Of a stretch of DNA of 43,858 bases, positions 16,959 to 26,117 are shown piece after piece. Made by a program: the position numbers and the translations under genes. The DNA comes from Omnitrophica WOR_2 bacterium GWF2_43_52. GTDB lineage: Bacteria > Omnitrophota > Gorgyraeia > Gygaellales > UBA12090. The notes beneath the pieces were generated by a model. The model had not been told where the DNA came from. It made no database searches and worked only from the letters and a program-made list of their open reading frames with translations. How positions within the stretch are numbered: position 1 is the first letter of the stretch; each line of letters begins with the position of its first letter. The stretch spans positions 32,473 to 76,330 of the forward strand of contig MHGF01000002.1 of assembly GCA_001805445.1 (NCBI GenBank), read 5' to 3'.

Positions 16959-18242
16959 CTACTGGCTGGCGTGTTTTACAATGAAAGGTAAAATATCTTG
17001 GCCGGTAAGCTCGCCTATGGAGCCAAGCTTGGCCGCTTTTTCGGAAAAGCTTAAGGAACCATCCGGCTTGATAGTGCCTCCTACAACCAATAACGGAACA
17101 GGATCTGCCGAGTGGCTTTTAAGCTTACAAGGGGTGGAATGGTCCGCGGTTACCGCGATAATGTAGTCTTGGAGGTTAATTTTTGGGATAAGGCTGCCGA
17201 AGAAAAACTTGTCTATTGCTTCAATAGACTCTTTCTTCTTATTGAAATTCCCATCATGCGCCGGTTCATCAGGGCCTTTAATATGGATATAAAGGCCATC
17301 AAAATCCTTGATTTTTTTTACCGCGGTCTCAGACCAAAGGGGATAATCTGTTTCAGGCTTTCCCGTAGACAGGGGAAGCTCTACCACATCAATACCGGTT
17401 AAAAGCGCGATACCTTTCTCAACCGGCATCTGCACAAACGAACCAAAACGTAAACCTTGCGAATCCTTAAAAGAAGGAAACTTGGGTAAACAATCTCCGG
17501 CATCACGAGAAACAATGGCGTTACCCACCATCTTTCCTTCAGAAGCCCTCTTTTTATTGGTGTGCGCTTTCTCTAAAACTTGATGCGCTTTTTGGGTAAA
17601 TTCATTAAGAAGTTTTGCCGCCTCAATTGCCTTAGGGTCATTTTCATGGCCTTCAACCGGCCTTGATTCCTGAATAGTATTGGGAAACTTTTCTAGAGCA
17701 ATTCCAAAAACTCCTTCCCTGCCATAGGCAGGGTCGGTATTGGTAATCCATCCGGATAAACGGCCGCGCTGGCCTCGAATAACCAAAACCCCCCGATGGC
17801 CTATAGTATTTCTAAACTCAAACGTCCCGCCGCTTAAAATTACCTTGGAATTAATTTCTTTAGCAAGCTCTGTTGCTTCCTCTGTAGTTAAATTTCTTCC
17901 TACCCTGCGGTCAAGAATAGTCTTACCGTCTTTATCAACAGTGCCGAAATTAACCCTTAGTGCTAAGTCGCCATCATGTATCTCTAAACCCTCGGCATAC
18001 GACTCAAGCGGGCCGCGTCCGGTATAATACTTATGGGCATCGTATCCTAAAAGGCAGATAACCGCCACATCAGACTCAGGGGCAATACCCTTAGCCACAG
18101 GATAGACTATACCAGTCTTTCCTTTTTGCGCCAGTTTATCCATATTCGGGGTAAACGCCGCCTCAAGCGGAGTTTTATCTCCTAATTCCTTTATAGGCAA
18201 ATCGCCAAGGCCATCTAGCACAACATACAGTATTTTTCTCAT
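16959..18242 (-). CDS. apgM: Cofactor-independent phosphoglycerate mutase, archaeal type
   Basis: This cytosolic enzyme of glycolysis and gluconeogenesis interconverts 3- and 2-phosphoglycerate. It has 427 residues. It belongs to the alkaline-phosphatase superfamily: VVLDGLGDLP at the N-terminus binds metal, SDVAVICLLGYD holds the nucleophilic serine, and IHIKGPDEPAHDGN and VTADHSTPC give the remaining metal ligands. The archaeal ApgM form, rather than GpmI, is scattered among deep-branching bacteria. It starts at ATG 18242 and ends next to the REP/RAYT unit. Confidence 0.93.
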   Translation of the reverse strand: MRKILYVVLDGLGDLPIKELGDKTPLEAAFTPNMDKLAQKGKTGIVYPVAKGIAPESDVAVICLLGYDAHKYYTGRGPLESYAEGLEIHDGDLALRVNFGTVDKDGKTILDRRVGRNLTTEEATELAKEINSKVILSGGTFEFRNTIGHRGVLVIRGQRGRLSGWITNTDPAYGREGVFGIALEKFPNTIQESRPVEGHENDPKAIEAAKLLNEFTQKAHQVLEKAHTNKKRASEGKMVGNAIVSRDAGDCLPKFPSFKDSQGLRFGSFVQMPVEKGIALLTGIDVVELPLSTGKPETDYPLWSETAVKKIKDFDGLYIHIKGPDEPAHDGNFNKKKESIEAIDKFFFGSLIPKINLQDYIIAVTADHSTPCKLKSHSADPVPLLVVGGTIKPDGSLSFSEKAAKLGSIGELTGQDILPFIVKHASQ

Positions 18243-18250
18243 AATGTTTC

Positions 18251-18367
18251 GGTTACAAACAGTTACTAATGGTTACTATCAGTTACTATCGGTTACTGTC
18301 AATTTTCCACTATTCTGTAACTATTAGTAACAGCTTGTAACCGATAGTAACAATTAGTAACTATTGC
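18251..18367. repeat. Inverted array of 10-nt GTTAC units
   Basis: Five exact-length decamers of the pattern RGTTACTATC fill 18251-18300. After a 17-base spacer, five decamers in inverse orientation (TAACTATTAG, TAACAGCTTG, TAACCGATAG, TAACAATTAG, TAACTATTGC) fill 18318-18367. The array takes up almost the whole gap between nrdJ and apgM, leaving only a few bases on each side. As RNA it would form one long hairpin between the two genes. Confidence 0.85.
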
Positions 18368-18371
18368 TCAT

Positions 18372-20672
18372 TTAACACTTACTATACCCGCAGGCCTGGC
18401 ACTTCACGCAGCCTTCTTCGTGGCGAAGCGCACCCCCACAGTCGGGGCAGACCCCAATAATATCAGAAGTAATATCTTTTTCAAGTAAATATTCCTCGGC
18501 TCTGGTCAATTTTGAGTGGATATCAAGGGTCTTATGGCTTGTTGCTACGTTCAAAAGCCTCTTTTCAACCACTCTTGCGATGGCATCCGCGCAGGAAAAA
18601 ATCCGCACTCCTTTTTCCCAGCTTGGTGAAGGACAACGGATATTACGCAACTGCTCAATAATCGACTTTACTTCAACTCCTGAACGAAGCGCAAGCGATA
18701 CCAGGCGGCCTATTGCCTCAAGCTGGCTTGCGGCACAACCTCCGGCCTTACCCATCTGGGTAAAGACCTCAAACGGCAATTCGTCTGTATCAGAATTAAT
18801 GGTTACATAAAGATTACCGCAGCCTGTCGAAACTTTTGTCGTTGTCCCTACCACTACTTCAGGACGAGGACGAGGAGCAATCATATCAGCCAGCGGCTCT
18901 TTTCTCTTGCTTTCTTGAGTAATAGATCTTTTTTCTGCTTTTTGCTCTTTGCGTTCGATATTTAACACCTGCTCCTCGCGGCTTCGGTCACGATAAATAG
19001 TAACCCCTTTACAGCCTAAACGGTAAGCTAAAAGATAAGCCTGAGAGACATCCTCCATAGTAGCTTCGTGCGGCATATTAATGGTTTTCGAAGTCGCGTT
19101 ATCGGTATATTTCTGAAAGGCCGCCTGCATCTTAATATGCCACTGCGGCAAAATATCATGCGCGACCACAAAAACCTTTTTTACGTCCTCAGAGATTTCC
19201 GGGATATCCTGGATGCATCCTTTTTCCGCGATCTTTGCCATCAACTCGCGAGAATAAAAGCCCTTTTCTTTTGCTATCTCTTCAAAAACAGGATCAACCT
19301 CAACCAATTTATCCTGATCCATCACCATGCGATAATAAGAAATAGCAAAAAGCGGCTCTATGCCCGAGGAGCAAGGCCCGGCAATAATACTGATCGTACC
19401 GGTAGGCGCTATCGTCGTTAAGGTTGCGTTGCGTAAACGCAGCCCCCCCGGCTTATCATAGATACTGCTGCGGAAAGCGGGGAAAACCCCTTTTGCCTTC
19501 GCCAACTCTTCAGATTTATTTTTTGCTTCCTCTAAAATAAACGACATTGTTTTTTCCGCTAAGGCAATCGCCTCGTCAGAATTATAGGGAATGCCCAACC
19601 GGCATAAAAGGCTCGCCCATCCCATTACCCCCAAGCCTATTTTACGGTTTAAACGAGTCATCTTCTCAATTTCAGGAAGCGGAAACTTATTGGCGTCAAT
19701 GACGTTGTCTAAGAATTGCACCGCGCAATGCACCGTATCCTTTAACTTCTGCCAGTCAATTTCGTAATGATCCTCTTTTTTTACATACATCTTCCACAGA
19801 TTAACCGAGCCCAAATTGCAAGACTCATAAGGTAAAAGCACCTGTTCTCCGCACGGATTGGTAGACTCATAGCTACCCAGCTTTGGCGTGGGATTAAATT
19901 GGTTCATCTTATCAATAAAAATAATTCCCGGCTCGCCGTTTTTATGCGCCTGCTTTACAATCAGATTAAATACTTCCTTTGCCTTCAGTTGCTTTACAGG
20001 TTTTTTCGTATGTGGGTCAATGAGATCGTATTCGCCGTCCTGCTCCAATTTTTGCATGAAATCGTCGGTAAGAGAAACCGAGATATTAAAGTTAGCAATC
20101 TCCTTATCCATGTCTTTACACTGAATAAACTCTAGAATATCGGGGTGGTCAACCCGTAAAATCCCCATATTCGCGCCGCGGCGCGTGCCCCCTTGCTTTA
20201 CCGCCTGGGTTGCCGCGTCATACACCTTCATAAAAGAAACCGGGCCTGAGGCGATACCGCCGGTTGAAAGCACCTGGCTATTTTTAGCCCGAAGGCGAGA
20301 AAATGAAAAACCCGTGCCGCCTCCTGACTTATGAATCATTGCAGTTGCCTTAAGGCTTTCAAAGATAGACTCCATTGAGTCTTCTATGGGAAGCACAAAA
20401 CAGGCGGAGAGCTGAGAGAGTTCTCTTCCCGCATTCATAAGGGTAGGAGAATTAGGCATAAACTCTAAGCGCGCCATCATCTCAAAAAACTTATGCTCAA
20501 GATCCCGTATTTGCGCTTCGTTCTTTCCGTAAGCCTTCTCTACAGAAGCTATCGTGCGCGCTACCCTGCGAAAAAGATCCTCCGGCGACTCAATAACTTT
20601 ACCGGCCTTATCTTTCTTTAAATACCGCTTTTCTAAAACTTTAAGCGCATTTTCTGAAAGTTTTATTGACAT
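18372..20672 (-). CDS. nrdJ: Adenosylcobalamin-dependent ribonucleotide reductase (class II)
   Basis: NrdJ reduces ribonucleotides to deoxyribonucleotides with a B12 radical and needs no oxygen. The 766 residues carry SACFVLPIEDSMESIF, KSGGGTGFSFSRLR, the catalytic N-P-C-G-E segment (STNPCGEQVLLPYESCNLGSVNL) and APTGTISIIAG. The C-terminus ends in a zinc-ribbon with CPDCGG and CQACGYSKC, the re-reduction tail. No class I or III enzyme is in the window. AGAGGAG is 6 to 8 bases before the ATG at 20672, and a strong promoter is visible. The short leader has no B12 riboswitch. Confidence 0.95.
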   Translation of the reverse strand: MSIKLSENALKVLEKRYLKKDKAGKVIESPEDLFRRVARTIASVEKAYGKNEAQIRDLEHKFFEMMARLEFMPNSPTLMNAGRELSQLSACFVLPIEDSMESIFESLKATAMIHKSGGGTGFSFSRLRAKNSQVLSTGGIASGPVSFMKVYDAATQAVKQGGTRRGANMGILRVDHPDILEFIQCKDMDKEIANFNISVSLTDDFMQKLEQDGEYDLIDPHTKKPVKQLKAKEVFNLIVKQAHKNGEPGIIFIDKMNQFNPTPKLGSYESTNPCGEQVLLPYESCNLGSVNLWKMYVKKEDHYEIDWQKLKDTVHCAVQFLDNVIDANKFPLPEIEKMTRLNRKIGLGVMGWASLLCRLGIPYNSDEAIALAEKTMSFILEEAKNKSEELAKAKGVFPAFRSSIYDKPGGLRLRNATLTTIAPTGTISIIAGPCSSGIEPLFAISYYRMVMDQDKLVEVDPVFEEIAKEKGFYSRELMAKIAEKGCIQDIPEISEDVKKVFVVAHDILPQWHIKMQAAFQKYTDNATSKTINMPHEATMEDVSQAYLLAYRLGCKGVTIYRDRSREEQVLNIERKEQKAEKRSITQESKRKEPLADMIAPRPRPEVVVGTTTKVSTGCGNLYVTINSDTDELPFEVFTQMGKAGGCAASQLEAIGRLVSLALRSGVEVKSIIEQLRNIRCPSPSWEKGVRIFSCADAIARVVEKRLLNVATSHKTLDIHSKLTRAEEYLLEKDITSDIIGVCPDCGGALRHEEGCVKCQACGYSKC

Positions 20673-20725
20673 ATGCGGCTCTCCTCTTATAAAAAAAGTT
20701 TAATAATAGTAACTGACCGTTGTAA

Positions 20726-20754
20726 ACTATAGCATAGGCAAAATTTCTTGTCAA
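20726..20754 (-). promoter_or_regulatory. Sigma-70-type promoter of nrdJ
   Basis: TTGACA (20749-20754) and TATAGT (20726-20731) are exactly 17 bases apart on the minus strand. Transcription would start near 20719, about 47 bases before the ATG. This separates nrdJ from the upstream MetE-like and LacI-type genes. Confidence 0.75.
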
Positions 20755-20812
20755 GCAAAAAATACCATATATTGTAGTTCTCTAGGCGGTTAAACACAAT
20801 AAATAGTAGTTG

Positions 20813-21853
20813 TTATTCTTTCGACGATAATTGCTTTGTAAGGGCAACAAGAAGCGCGAAAGTTTCTTCGGCACGCTGCACAGACACCCCGCTTAAGCCG
20901 CACGCGGGAGTTATTAAGGCAGGCTTTTCTTGTATCCCCATTTTTTCAAGAAGGCTTGCCTGCGCGGGTAAAGGCTCTTCGGAAGCTGTCGGGACAATGC
21001 CCCAGGCTAAAATACCGCCTCTGGCTGAAAAATCCTTTAGTTCGTTACGGTAAAGAAGAAGATTATCCAAATAATTATAGGCATCAAAATTCAGTATATC
21101 GATACCGGCTCGCAGGACAATTGACCAATCGGTATTCCCGCAACAATGTATTCCTGCCAACGCCCCTTCCTGATGAATTGCCAGCGCTACATCATTAAGC
21201 ATTCCGACGACTGACTCGGTTTTAATATTAAAAAAACTCGATCCGATAGAAACCAAATACGGCTCGTCAATGAAGATAATTACGCGCCGGTGGCCATCCC
21301 TCGTCCCTCGTCCCTCATCCATCATCCCTCGTAATTTCCGCACCTGCCAACGGGCCTTCATCGCTAAGGCCTTCACCAGAACATCGCAAAATTCCTCATT
21401 GTAGATGATAGCCTTCTTATGCTCATCGGTAACCGATAACCCAAAACTTATCGGCCCTATGGTATGGCCTTTGACATACCGCGGGTTTACGGCCCTAGGG
21501 CCACTCTCCAGAAACGCGTAAAGGCCCGAGGCATACTCTTGGCTTATCGCAAAATAATCAACATCCTCGGCAAGATAATGTTCATAGGCGGCTGCTACCT
21601 CCTCATCATAGCCTGCTCTTTGGGTATTAACGTAGATATGCTTTGCTTTTTCATCAATAACAATGCCGGGCAGTCCTTGACTGTACTGCGCGTACATATT
21701 TTCTTTGAAATCACGTTTGGGAAGTTGAGGCCAAAAGGGAATATCATTAGCGAGATAGCGAAAAATAAAATCGCAGGCGTCCTGAGGCTCTAGGTGCGGG
21801 AGGCTGCCAATTCCTGTGGTAAGAAAGGTAGTGAGAGAAAAACGGGTTTCCAA
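20813..21853 (-). CDS. Core MetE-like methyltransferase
   Basis: The 346-residue protein has the C-terminal barrel fold of cobalamin-independent methionine synthase and related methyltransferases, without the N-terminal half. It opens with TTGIGSLPH. The zinc site is visible as H236-C-C238 in GIHCCGNTDW and C318 in TPACGLSG; a FIDEPYL strand precedes them. Such short 'core' enzymes usually take the methyl group from a corrinoid protein or use other donors, so the exact reaction is open. The only start before an in-frame stop is TTG at 21853, with no good ribosome site. Residues of the RGMMDEGRGTRDGH insertion come from a heptamer repeat at 21296-21330. Confidence 0.8.
   Translation of the reverse strand: METRFSLTTFLTTGIGSLPHLEPQDACDFIFRYLANDIPFWPQLPKRDFKENMYAQYSQGLPGIVIDEKAKHIYVNTQRAGYDEEVAAAYEHYLAEDVDYFAISQEYASGLYAFLESGPRAVNPRYVKGHTIGPISFGLSVTDEHKKAIIYNEEFCDVLVKALAMKARWQVRKLRGMMDEGRGTRDGHRRVIIFIDEPYLVSIGSSFFNIKTESVVGMLNDVALAIHQEGALAGIHCCGNTDWSIVLRAGIDILNFDAYNYLDNLLLYRNELKDFSARGGILAWGIVPTASEEPLPAQASLLEKMGIQEKPALITPACGLSGVSVQRAEETFALLVALTKQLSSKE
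21296..21330. repeat. Heptanucleotide tandem repeat inside the MetE-like gene
   Basis: Five units of the pattern RTCCMTC lie in tandem: ATCCCTC, GTCCCTC, GTCCCTC, ATCCATC, ATCCCTC. They encode a polar, glycine-arginine-rich insertion just before the conserved FIDEPYL strand. The total of 35 bases is not a multiple of three, so the surrounding frame must have been compensated. Confidence 0.85.
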
Positions 21854-21891
21854 AATAGAAGCGGGGTTTTACGCGATAAAAATTTTTTAGG

Positions 21892-22881
21892 CTACTTACA
21901 AGAATCCCTTATAATAAGTTCTGTCGGCAGTAGAGTTTTTCTGATTTCTTTTTTGCCCTTAGTCAGGCTATAGAGCTCCTTCAACCCCTCTTCTGCCATT
22001 TTAATTAAAGGCTGCCTGACCGTAGTAATGGCAACCGGCCCATACAGGCTTGAAGGATTATCATCAAAACCGATGATTGAAATATCCTGCGGCACTTTTC
22101 TGCCCTTTTCCATGATCACCGCCATGGCTTCAAGTGCCATGGAGTCAGAGGCAACAAAGATAGCTGTAGGAGGGTCCTTAAGCCCCAGGAGTTTTTCGGT
22201 TGCCTGGCGAGCTTGTCCTCGGGAATAATCAGTTTTCACGATATACTCTTGATTTTCGCTGATACCATGTTCTGCGAGCGCCTTTTCATATCCTTCAAGG
22301 CGTAATACCGCCGCCTGGCTGATGGTATCACCGGCAATATGCGCGATTTTGGTATGCCCTAAACTTATAAGGTATTTGACCGCCTCTTTCGCGCCACCCA
22401 TATTATCAATTGCTATACAGCTTACCTCCAAATCATCAACAAAGCTATTAATCACCACCGTGGGTATCCCCTCTCTCAAAGCCCATTCTAGTTGAGATCG
22501 GTTGCCAATGATATCGGCAAATATAATTCCCCCCGCTGATTTACAATTAAAGATATCTCTACCCGCAGTCAGATGCAAGAGCAAATCTAATTTCAGCACG
22601 TCACAGAGAGTACCGATTCCCCTGATAAGTTCAAGGGCATAGTAAGAATAAAATAACCCCTCATAGCGGGGAATAATGAGCGCGACAGTATTGTTCTTCC
22701 CGCTGGCTAAAGCCTGGGCGTACGGAGAAGGGACAAATTTAAGCTTCCGGATAGCCTCTTCAACTTTTCTGCGATTAGCTTCGCTTACCGATGTAGCTTT
22801 ATTAATTACCCGTGAAACAGTCGTTATGGAAACACCTGCTAATTCAGCTACTTCTGTAATGTTTGTCTTTTTTGTTTCCAT
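21892..22881 (-). CDS. LacI-family transcriptional regulator
   Basis: The 329-residue protein has a LacI helix-turn-helix (NITEVAELAGVSITTVSRVINKATSVSE, residues 7-34) and hinge. A two-lobed periplasmic-binding-protein-like effector domain follows (VALIIPRYEGLFYS, IGFDDNPSSLYGP, TTVRQPL). It would bind a sugar or sugar phosphate and control a carbohydrate operon, most likely the one at 26118-36034. The leader carries the palindrome AATTTC-TTTAAC-GAAATT (about 22893-22910), a possible self-operator. It is 38 bases upstream of the MetE-like gene and may be co-transcribed with it. Confidence 0.92.
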   Translation of the reverse strand: METKKTNITEVAELAGVSITTVSRVINKATSVSEANRRKVEEAIRKLKFVPSPYAQALASGKNNTVALIIPRYEGLFYSYYALELIRGIGTLCDVLKLDLLLHLTAGRDIFNCKSAGGIIFADIIGNRSQLEWALREGIPTVVINSFVDDLEVSCIAIDNMGGAKEAVKYLISLGHTKIAHIAGDTISQAAVLRLEGYEKALAEHGISENQEYIVKTDYSRGQARQATEKLLGLKDPPTAIFVASDSMALEAMAVIMEKGRKVPQDISIIGFDDNPSSLYGPVAITTVRQPLIKMAEEGLKELYSLTKGKKEIRKTLLPTELIIRDSCK

Positions 22882-23003
22882 TTCGTTTAGAATTTCGTTA
22901 AAGAAATTTTTGGCGGGTGTATCTACGTTTTAAACAGCTCATTCCGCATCCCTGCATTTATGGCAAGACATATGAAAGGACTAACACCGAGAATTCACTT
23001 GAT

Positions 23004-23101
23004 AAATGGAGCCCACCAGGGCTAAAGCCCGGGGTTCCTTTTCTTCTTGCCCCTTCGGGGCGGAAGCCCGACCGACTCCATCCGCGGCCTGAAGGCCGCG
23101 G
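23004..23101. repeat. Cluster of nested hairpin repeats
   Basis: TGGAG (23007-23011) and CTCCA (23076-23080) bracket GGGCTAAAGCCC and a perfect GCCCCTTCGGGGC hairpin (23049-23061). A perfect 8-bp stem CCGCGGCC/GGCCGCGG follows at 23082-23101. The cluster occupies the gap between the LacI-type and coiled-coil genes. It looks like a composite REP-type sequence; the tail GGTTTT on the plus strand is weakly terminator-like. Confidence 0.6.
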
Positions 23102-23146
23102 TTTTGAAGCGTCGGGATAAATTTCCATATACTAAGGACACAGTGT

Positions 23147-24358
23147 TTATTTCGCTATGTCTCCTGCCTTAATATCGGCCGTTTTCTCTTTTATATCAGC
23201 CGCGCATACATTAGGCCTTACCTGAATAACTTCCAAGGTAGCTATAGGAGTTTCTCCCCTATACACTGTTAACCTTTGTCCTTTATATATTCCTTGATTT
23301 TCTCCTGTATTCAAGATTACAAAATTGTTTTCTTCATTAATGCTTACTACCTTAGCGCCAGGCTGCAGAGAAGTAGCAACTCCGGCACTTTCCGATTGCG
23401 GCTCTTTCATACCAACAGCCTGTTGTTGGGCAAGAGGTGAACGCACCACAATAGGAGAAAGCTCAACTGCCGAAGCCGAAGCAGGGCTTGAGCCCTTTCT
23501 AATGTCCTGTAAATCCTGTTTTACGTCTATGACATCTGAAAGCCTATCCTGGAGCAGTGAATCTATTTTACTTAAACGGCCGTATAATTCCGTACGCTTA
23601 TCATCGGTGTCCTTTAACCTCTTCTCCAGGCCCACCTTATTGGTCATTACCTCCTTGAGGCGGCTGCGAAGGGCATAATTCTCTTCTTTCAGCAGCGACG
23701 CGTGCTTTTCAATCTTTCGCTTATCATCTTTTTCTCTCACCAGCTGGAGGGTAAGGCTATCAACCATTTTTGTGTTATATTCAAGCTGACGCTCAATATC
23801 AGTTTTCTCTTTAGTGAGCTTCTCCATTTCCATGTCAAAATTTGCTTTATCCCTGGTAAGCTCATCTATTCTAATCTGGTTATCTTTAAGCGTATTTTTT
23901 ATATTCGATAATTGAAGATCCAAATCGGCCTTTTGCTTTAAAACACCGGCCCAATATTCATCTGTCCCCGATTCGGCTATCGGCACGGCGGCAACAGCCA
24001 CAGGCTCTTGCGCCGATTGCTTGCTCATGGCCTCTTGAAGTTTTTCTACCAACTCATTTCGCTCTTGTGAAAGTTTCGTGTAACTCTTCTTTAAATCATC
24101 GCGGTCTGCAAGCGTTCGGTTAAGCTCTTTTTCTGCTTCCTCTTTGTCCTTTCTTAAACGGCCAAAGGCTTCTTCTGCCTTTTTCATCTTCTTTTCAAGG
24201 TCATCAACCTGCACCTCTAACGCCTTCTTTTTATCGTTTAACGCTCCAAATTCCCGGGTCAATGAGGTAAACTTATCGTAAAAAGAGTACGCGAATCCCG
24301 AAGCAACGAGGCACAAAACTACTAACACCACAGCAATGAGTTTTATCTTTTGCTCCAT
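23147..24358 (-). CDS. Membrane-anchored coiled-coil protein
   Basis: The 403-residue protein has one N-terminal membrane helix (6-26) and then a long heptad-rich region (about 28-280), broken by an Ala/Pro-rich stretch near 115-135. It ends in a small beta domain (about 335-403; VVSINEENNFVILNTGENQGIYKGQRLTVYR). That domain resembles the C-terminal domains found in envelope and flagellar-accessory proteins. AGGAGGAG precedes the ATG at 24358. The layout suggests a structural protein spanning the periplasm; no enzyme motif is seen. It is flanked by the two regulator genes but nothing ties it to sugar use. Confidence 0.75.
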   Translation of the reverse strand: MEQKIKLIAVVLVVLCLVASGFAYSFYDKFTSLTREFGALNDKKKALEVQVDDLEKKMKKAEEAFGRLRKDKEEAEKELNRTLADRDDLKKSYTKLSQERNELVEKLQEAMSKQSAQEPVAVAAVPIAESGTDEYWAGVLKQKADLDLQLSNIKNTLKDNQIRIDELTRDKANFDMEMEKLTKEKTDIERQLEYNTKMVDSLTLQLVREKDDKRKIEKHASLLKEENYALRSRLKEVMTNKVGLEKRLKDTDDKRTELYGRLSKIDSLLQDRLSDVIDVKQDLQDIRKGSSPASASAVELSPIVVRSPLAQQQAVGMKEPQSESAGVATSLQPGAKVVSINEENNFVILNTGENQGIYKGQRLTVYRGETPIATLEVIQVRPNVCAADIKEKTADIKAGDIAK

Positions 24359-24419
24359 CCACTCCTCCTTTTGCCCTAATAAGGGATGATGTTATTTTCT
24401 GACCCTGCGTGTTATCCTG

Positions 24420-25664
24420 TTAAACCTGGCTAAACACCTGGCGCATGACTAAACTTGCCGCGCCAAGGCTCACCGCGTTTTCTCCCAGAGAAGAATAGAG
24501 TAACTTTACCGTAGAAGCCATTTCTTGAAATGCCCATTCATTGACTACCGTTCTCACCGTTTTTAAGAATGCCTCCCCGGCTTCTTCTAAGCCGCCCCCA
24601 ATCACTACGGTCTCCGGATTAAGCAGGTTTACTAAAAAAGCGATCTTTATCCCCAACTGCTTTGCCGCCTTATCCAAGAGCTCAACAGCCAATCCGTCAT
24701 TTTCTTTTGCCGCCTGGAATATATGTTTTAAGTTAATGGCATCTATCGTATTGCCCGCGAGTTCCAGAATCCTCTTTCCCTCAAAGGACGCAGTATCCCG
24801 GGATTGAGCAATCCTCATACGCGCAGCTTCCTGCATACCGAAATCTATTTCCCAGCGTTTCAAGAAACAGGGATTACCTTGACTACAGGTAAACGGCGTT
24901 TCTTCTTTAGTATTATATATAGAAACCTCCCCGGCAGAACCGGTCGCGCCTGTATAGATCTCGCCGTTAATCATAATCCCGCATCCAACACCAGAAAACA
25001 TATAGATGAGATTTTTAACACTTGGCTCTAAATCCAGCCATTGCTCCCCAAAGCAGGCGGCAGTAGCATCATTTTCTATGATTACGGGTAATCCAAATTC
25101 TTTTTCTATGATATTTTTTAAGGGTACGTAAATAGAAGCGTAATCATACCCATTCCCAACTTTCTCTGGCCAGCGGATTGAGCCGTCTTTTTTGTTTACG
25201 ATACCAGCTATGCCTACACCTATTCCCTTTATTTTAGAGCGGACATCACTTGCCTTACCGAGTGTCTGGCTGATGATCTCAACAATGCAGGCAATTACCT
25301 CTTTAATGCCTACCTCTTTTCGCTCCAACGCGCGGCGCGCGATAATCCGGCCTTTGAGGTCAACCACTGCTCCTACAATATTAAGAAGATTGACGCCTAC
25401 CCCAATAACCACACCGCTGTCAGCGTTAATATCTAAAAGTATAGGGCGCCTTCCGCCCTCAGAGATATCAAACTCTTTTTCAAAGACCAGGTTCTTATTG
25501 ATAAACTCTTCTACGTAATTAGAAACAGTAACAATATTTAATCCCAGGACACGGGAAATTTCTGGCCGGGTTATAGGGCCAAAACGCCTTACAATATCAA
25601 GGATAGCTAAATTGCGTTTTTCCCTCTCTGTAAATTCCTGCCCTCGCACATTGATAATGGCCAT
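24420..25664 (-). CDS. ROK-family transcriptional repressor
   Basis: This 414-residue protein of the NagC/XylR type has a winged helix-turn-helix (RFGPITRPEISRVLGLNIVTVSNYVEEFINKN, about 27-58) fused to a sugar-kinase-like ROK domain (IGVGVNLLNIVGAVVDLKG from about 91). The ROK signature is present (GIGVGIAGIVNKKDG, IENDATAACFGE), and a reduced zinc-type motif TCSQGNPC remains. It would sense a sugar and repress carbohydrate genes. With the LacI-type gene it gives the locus two regulators. It has its own promoter at 25768-25795. Confidence 0.92.
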   Translation of the reverse strand: MAIINVRGQEFTEREKRNLAILDIVRRFGPITRPEISRVLGLNIVTVSNYVEEFINKNLVFEKEFDISEGGRRPILLDINADSGVVIGVGVNLLNIVGAVVDLKGRIIARRALERKEVGIKEVIACIVEIISQTLGKASDVRSKIKGIGVGIAGIVNKKDGSIRWPEKVGNGYDYASIYVPLKNIIEKEFGLPVIIENDATAACFGEQWLDLEPSVKNLIYMFSGVGCGIMINGEIYTGATGSAGEVSIYNTKEETPFTCSQGNPCFLKRWEIDFGMQEAARMRIAQSRDTASFEGKRILELAGNTIDAINLKHIFQAAKENDGLAVELLDKAAKQLGIKIAFLVNLLNPETVVIGGGLEEAGEAFLKTVRTVVNEWAFQEMASTVKLLYSSLGENAVSLGAASLVMRQVFSQV

Positions 25665-25767
25665 TTCGCCTTACCATTACCTTTCTCCGTGGCTTCTTAT
25701 AACACGACACAATAAACGAGATGAGTTTACACTCTCTTACAACAGAATCTCTACTCACCTTGTTTCT

Positions 25768-25795
25768 ATTATAAGATAAATTCTTCTTAAGTCAA
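25768..25795 (-). promoter_or_regulatory. Promoter of the ROK regulator gene
   Basis: On the minus strand TTGACT (25790-25795) and TATAAT (25768-25773) are 16 bases apart. The leader to the ATG at 25664 is about 97 bases and contains GAGTTTACACTC-like and TTATTGTG-type short palindromes that could serve as operators. Confidence 0.7.
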
Positions 25796-25882
25796 ATATT
25801 ATTTATAAGTTACGCCAACAAAAGTACCGGTAGCCATCGTTCTTTCCACCACATCGCCTACGCTCCAAAAAAGTGATATTTT

Positions 25883-26027
25883 AGTTACCGCTGAAAAACC
25901 TTTATTTTGCACGAATAGGCACAAATTACACACAAATACACACGAATTGCTTCGTCGCTGTATTCGTGATGATTAGTGTGTAATTCGTGGGAATTCGTGT
26001 TTAAAAGACGCTTTTTCAGTGATAACT
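25883..26027. repeat. Nested inverted repeat with 10-11-nt CACGAAT units
   Basis: The outer arms AGTTACCGCTGAAAAA (25883-25898) and TTTTTCAGTGATAACT (26012-26027) match in inverse at 14 of 16 positions. The inner arms, CACGAATAGG-CACAAATTAC on the left and GTAATTCGTGG-GAATTCGTG on the right (25910-25933, 25976-25999), pair at about 20 of 24 positions. The unit is the same as in the rnfA-rnfB gap. It lies in the 454-base gap between the ROK gene and the TPR gene. A further GC stem, GCCCCGC/GCGGGGC, follows at about 26091-26111, right behind the TPR gene stop. Confidence 0.7.
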
Positions 26028-26117
26028 ATTTTACTTGGGCAGCGTAAAAAATCAGGCTATGCTTTCGATACCTAATGGCTCATCGCGTGCCCCGCCTGAT
26101 GAGCGGGGCTCAATCGA

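Noticed and set aside
18251-18367. Possible CRISPR array
   Set aside because: Units are 10 nt with no unique spacers and the second half is inverted; no cas gene is present.
20673-20812. B12 riboswitch before nrdJ
   Set aside because: The leader is only about 47 bases, too short, and no B12-box-like core is visible.
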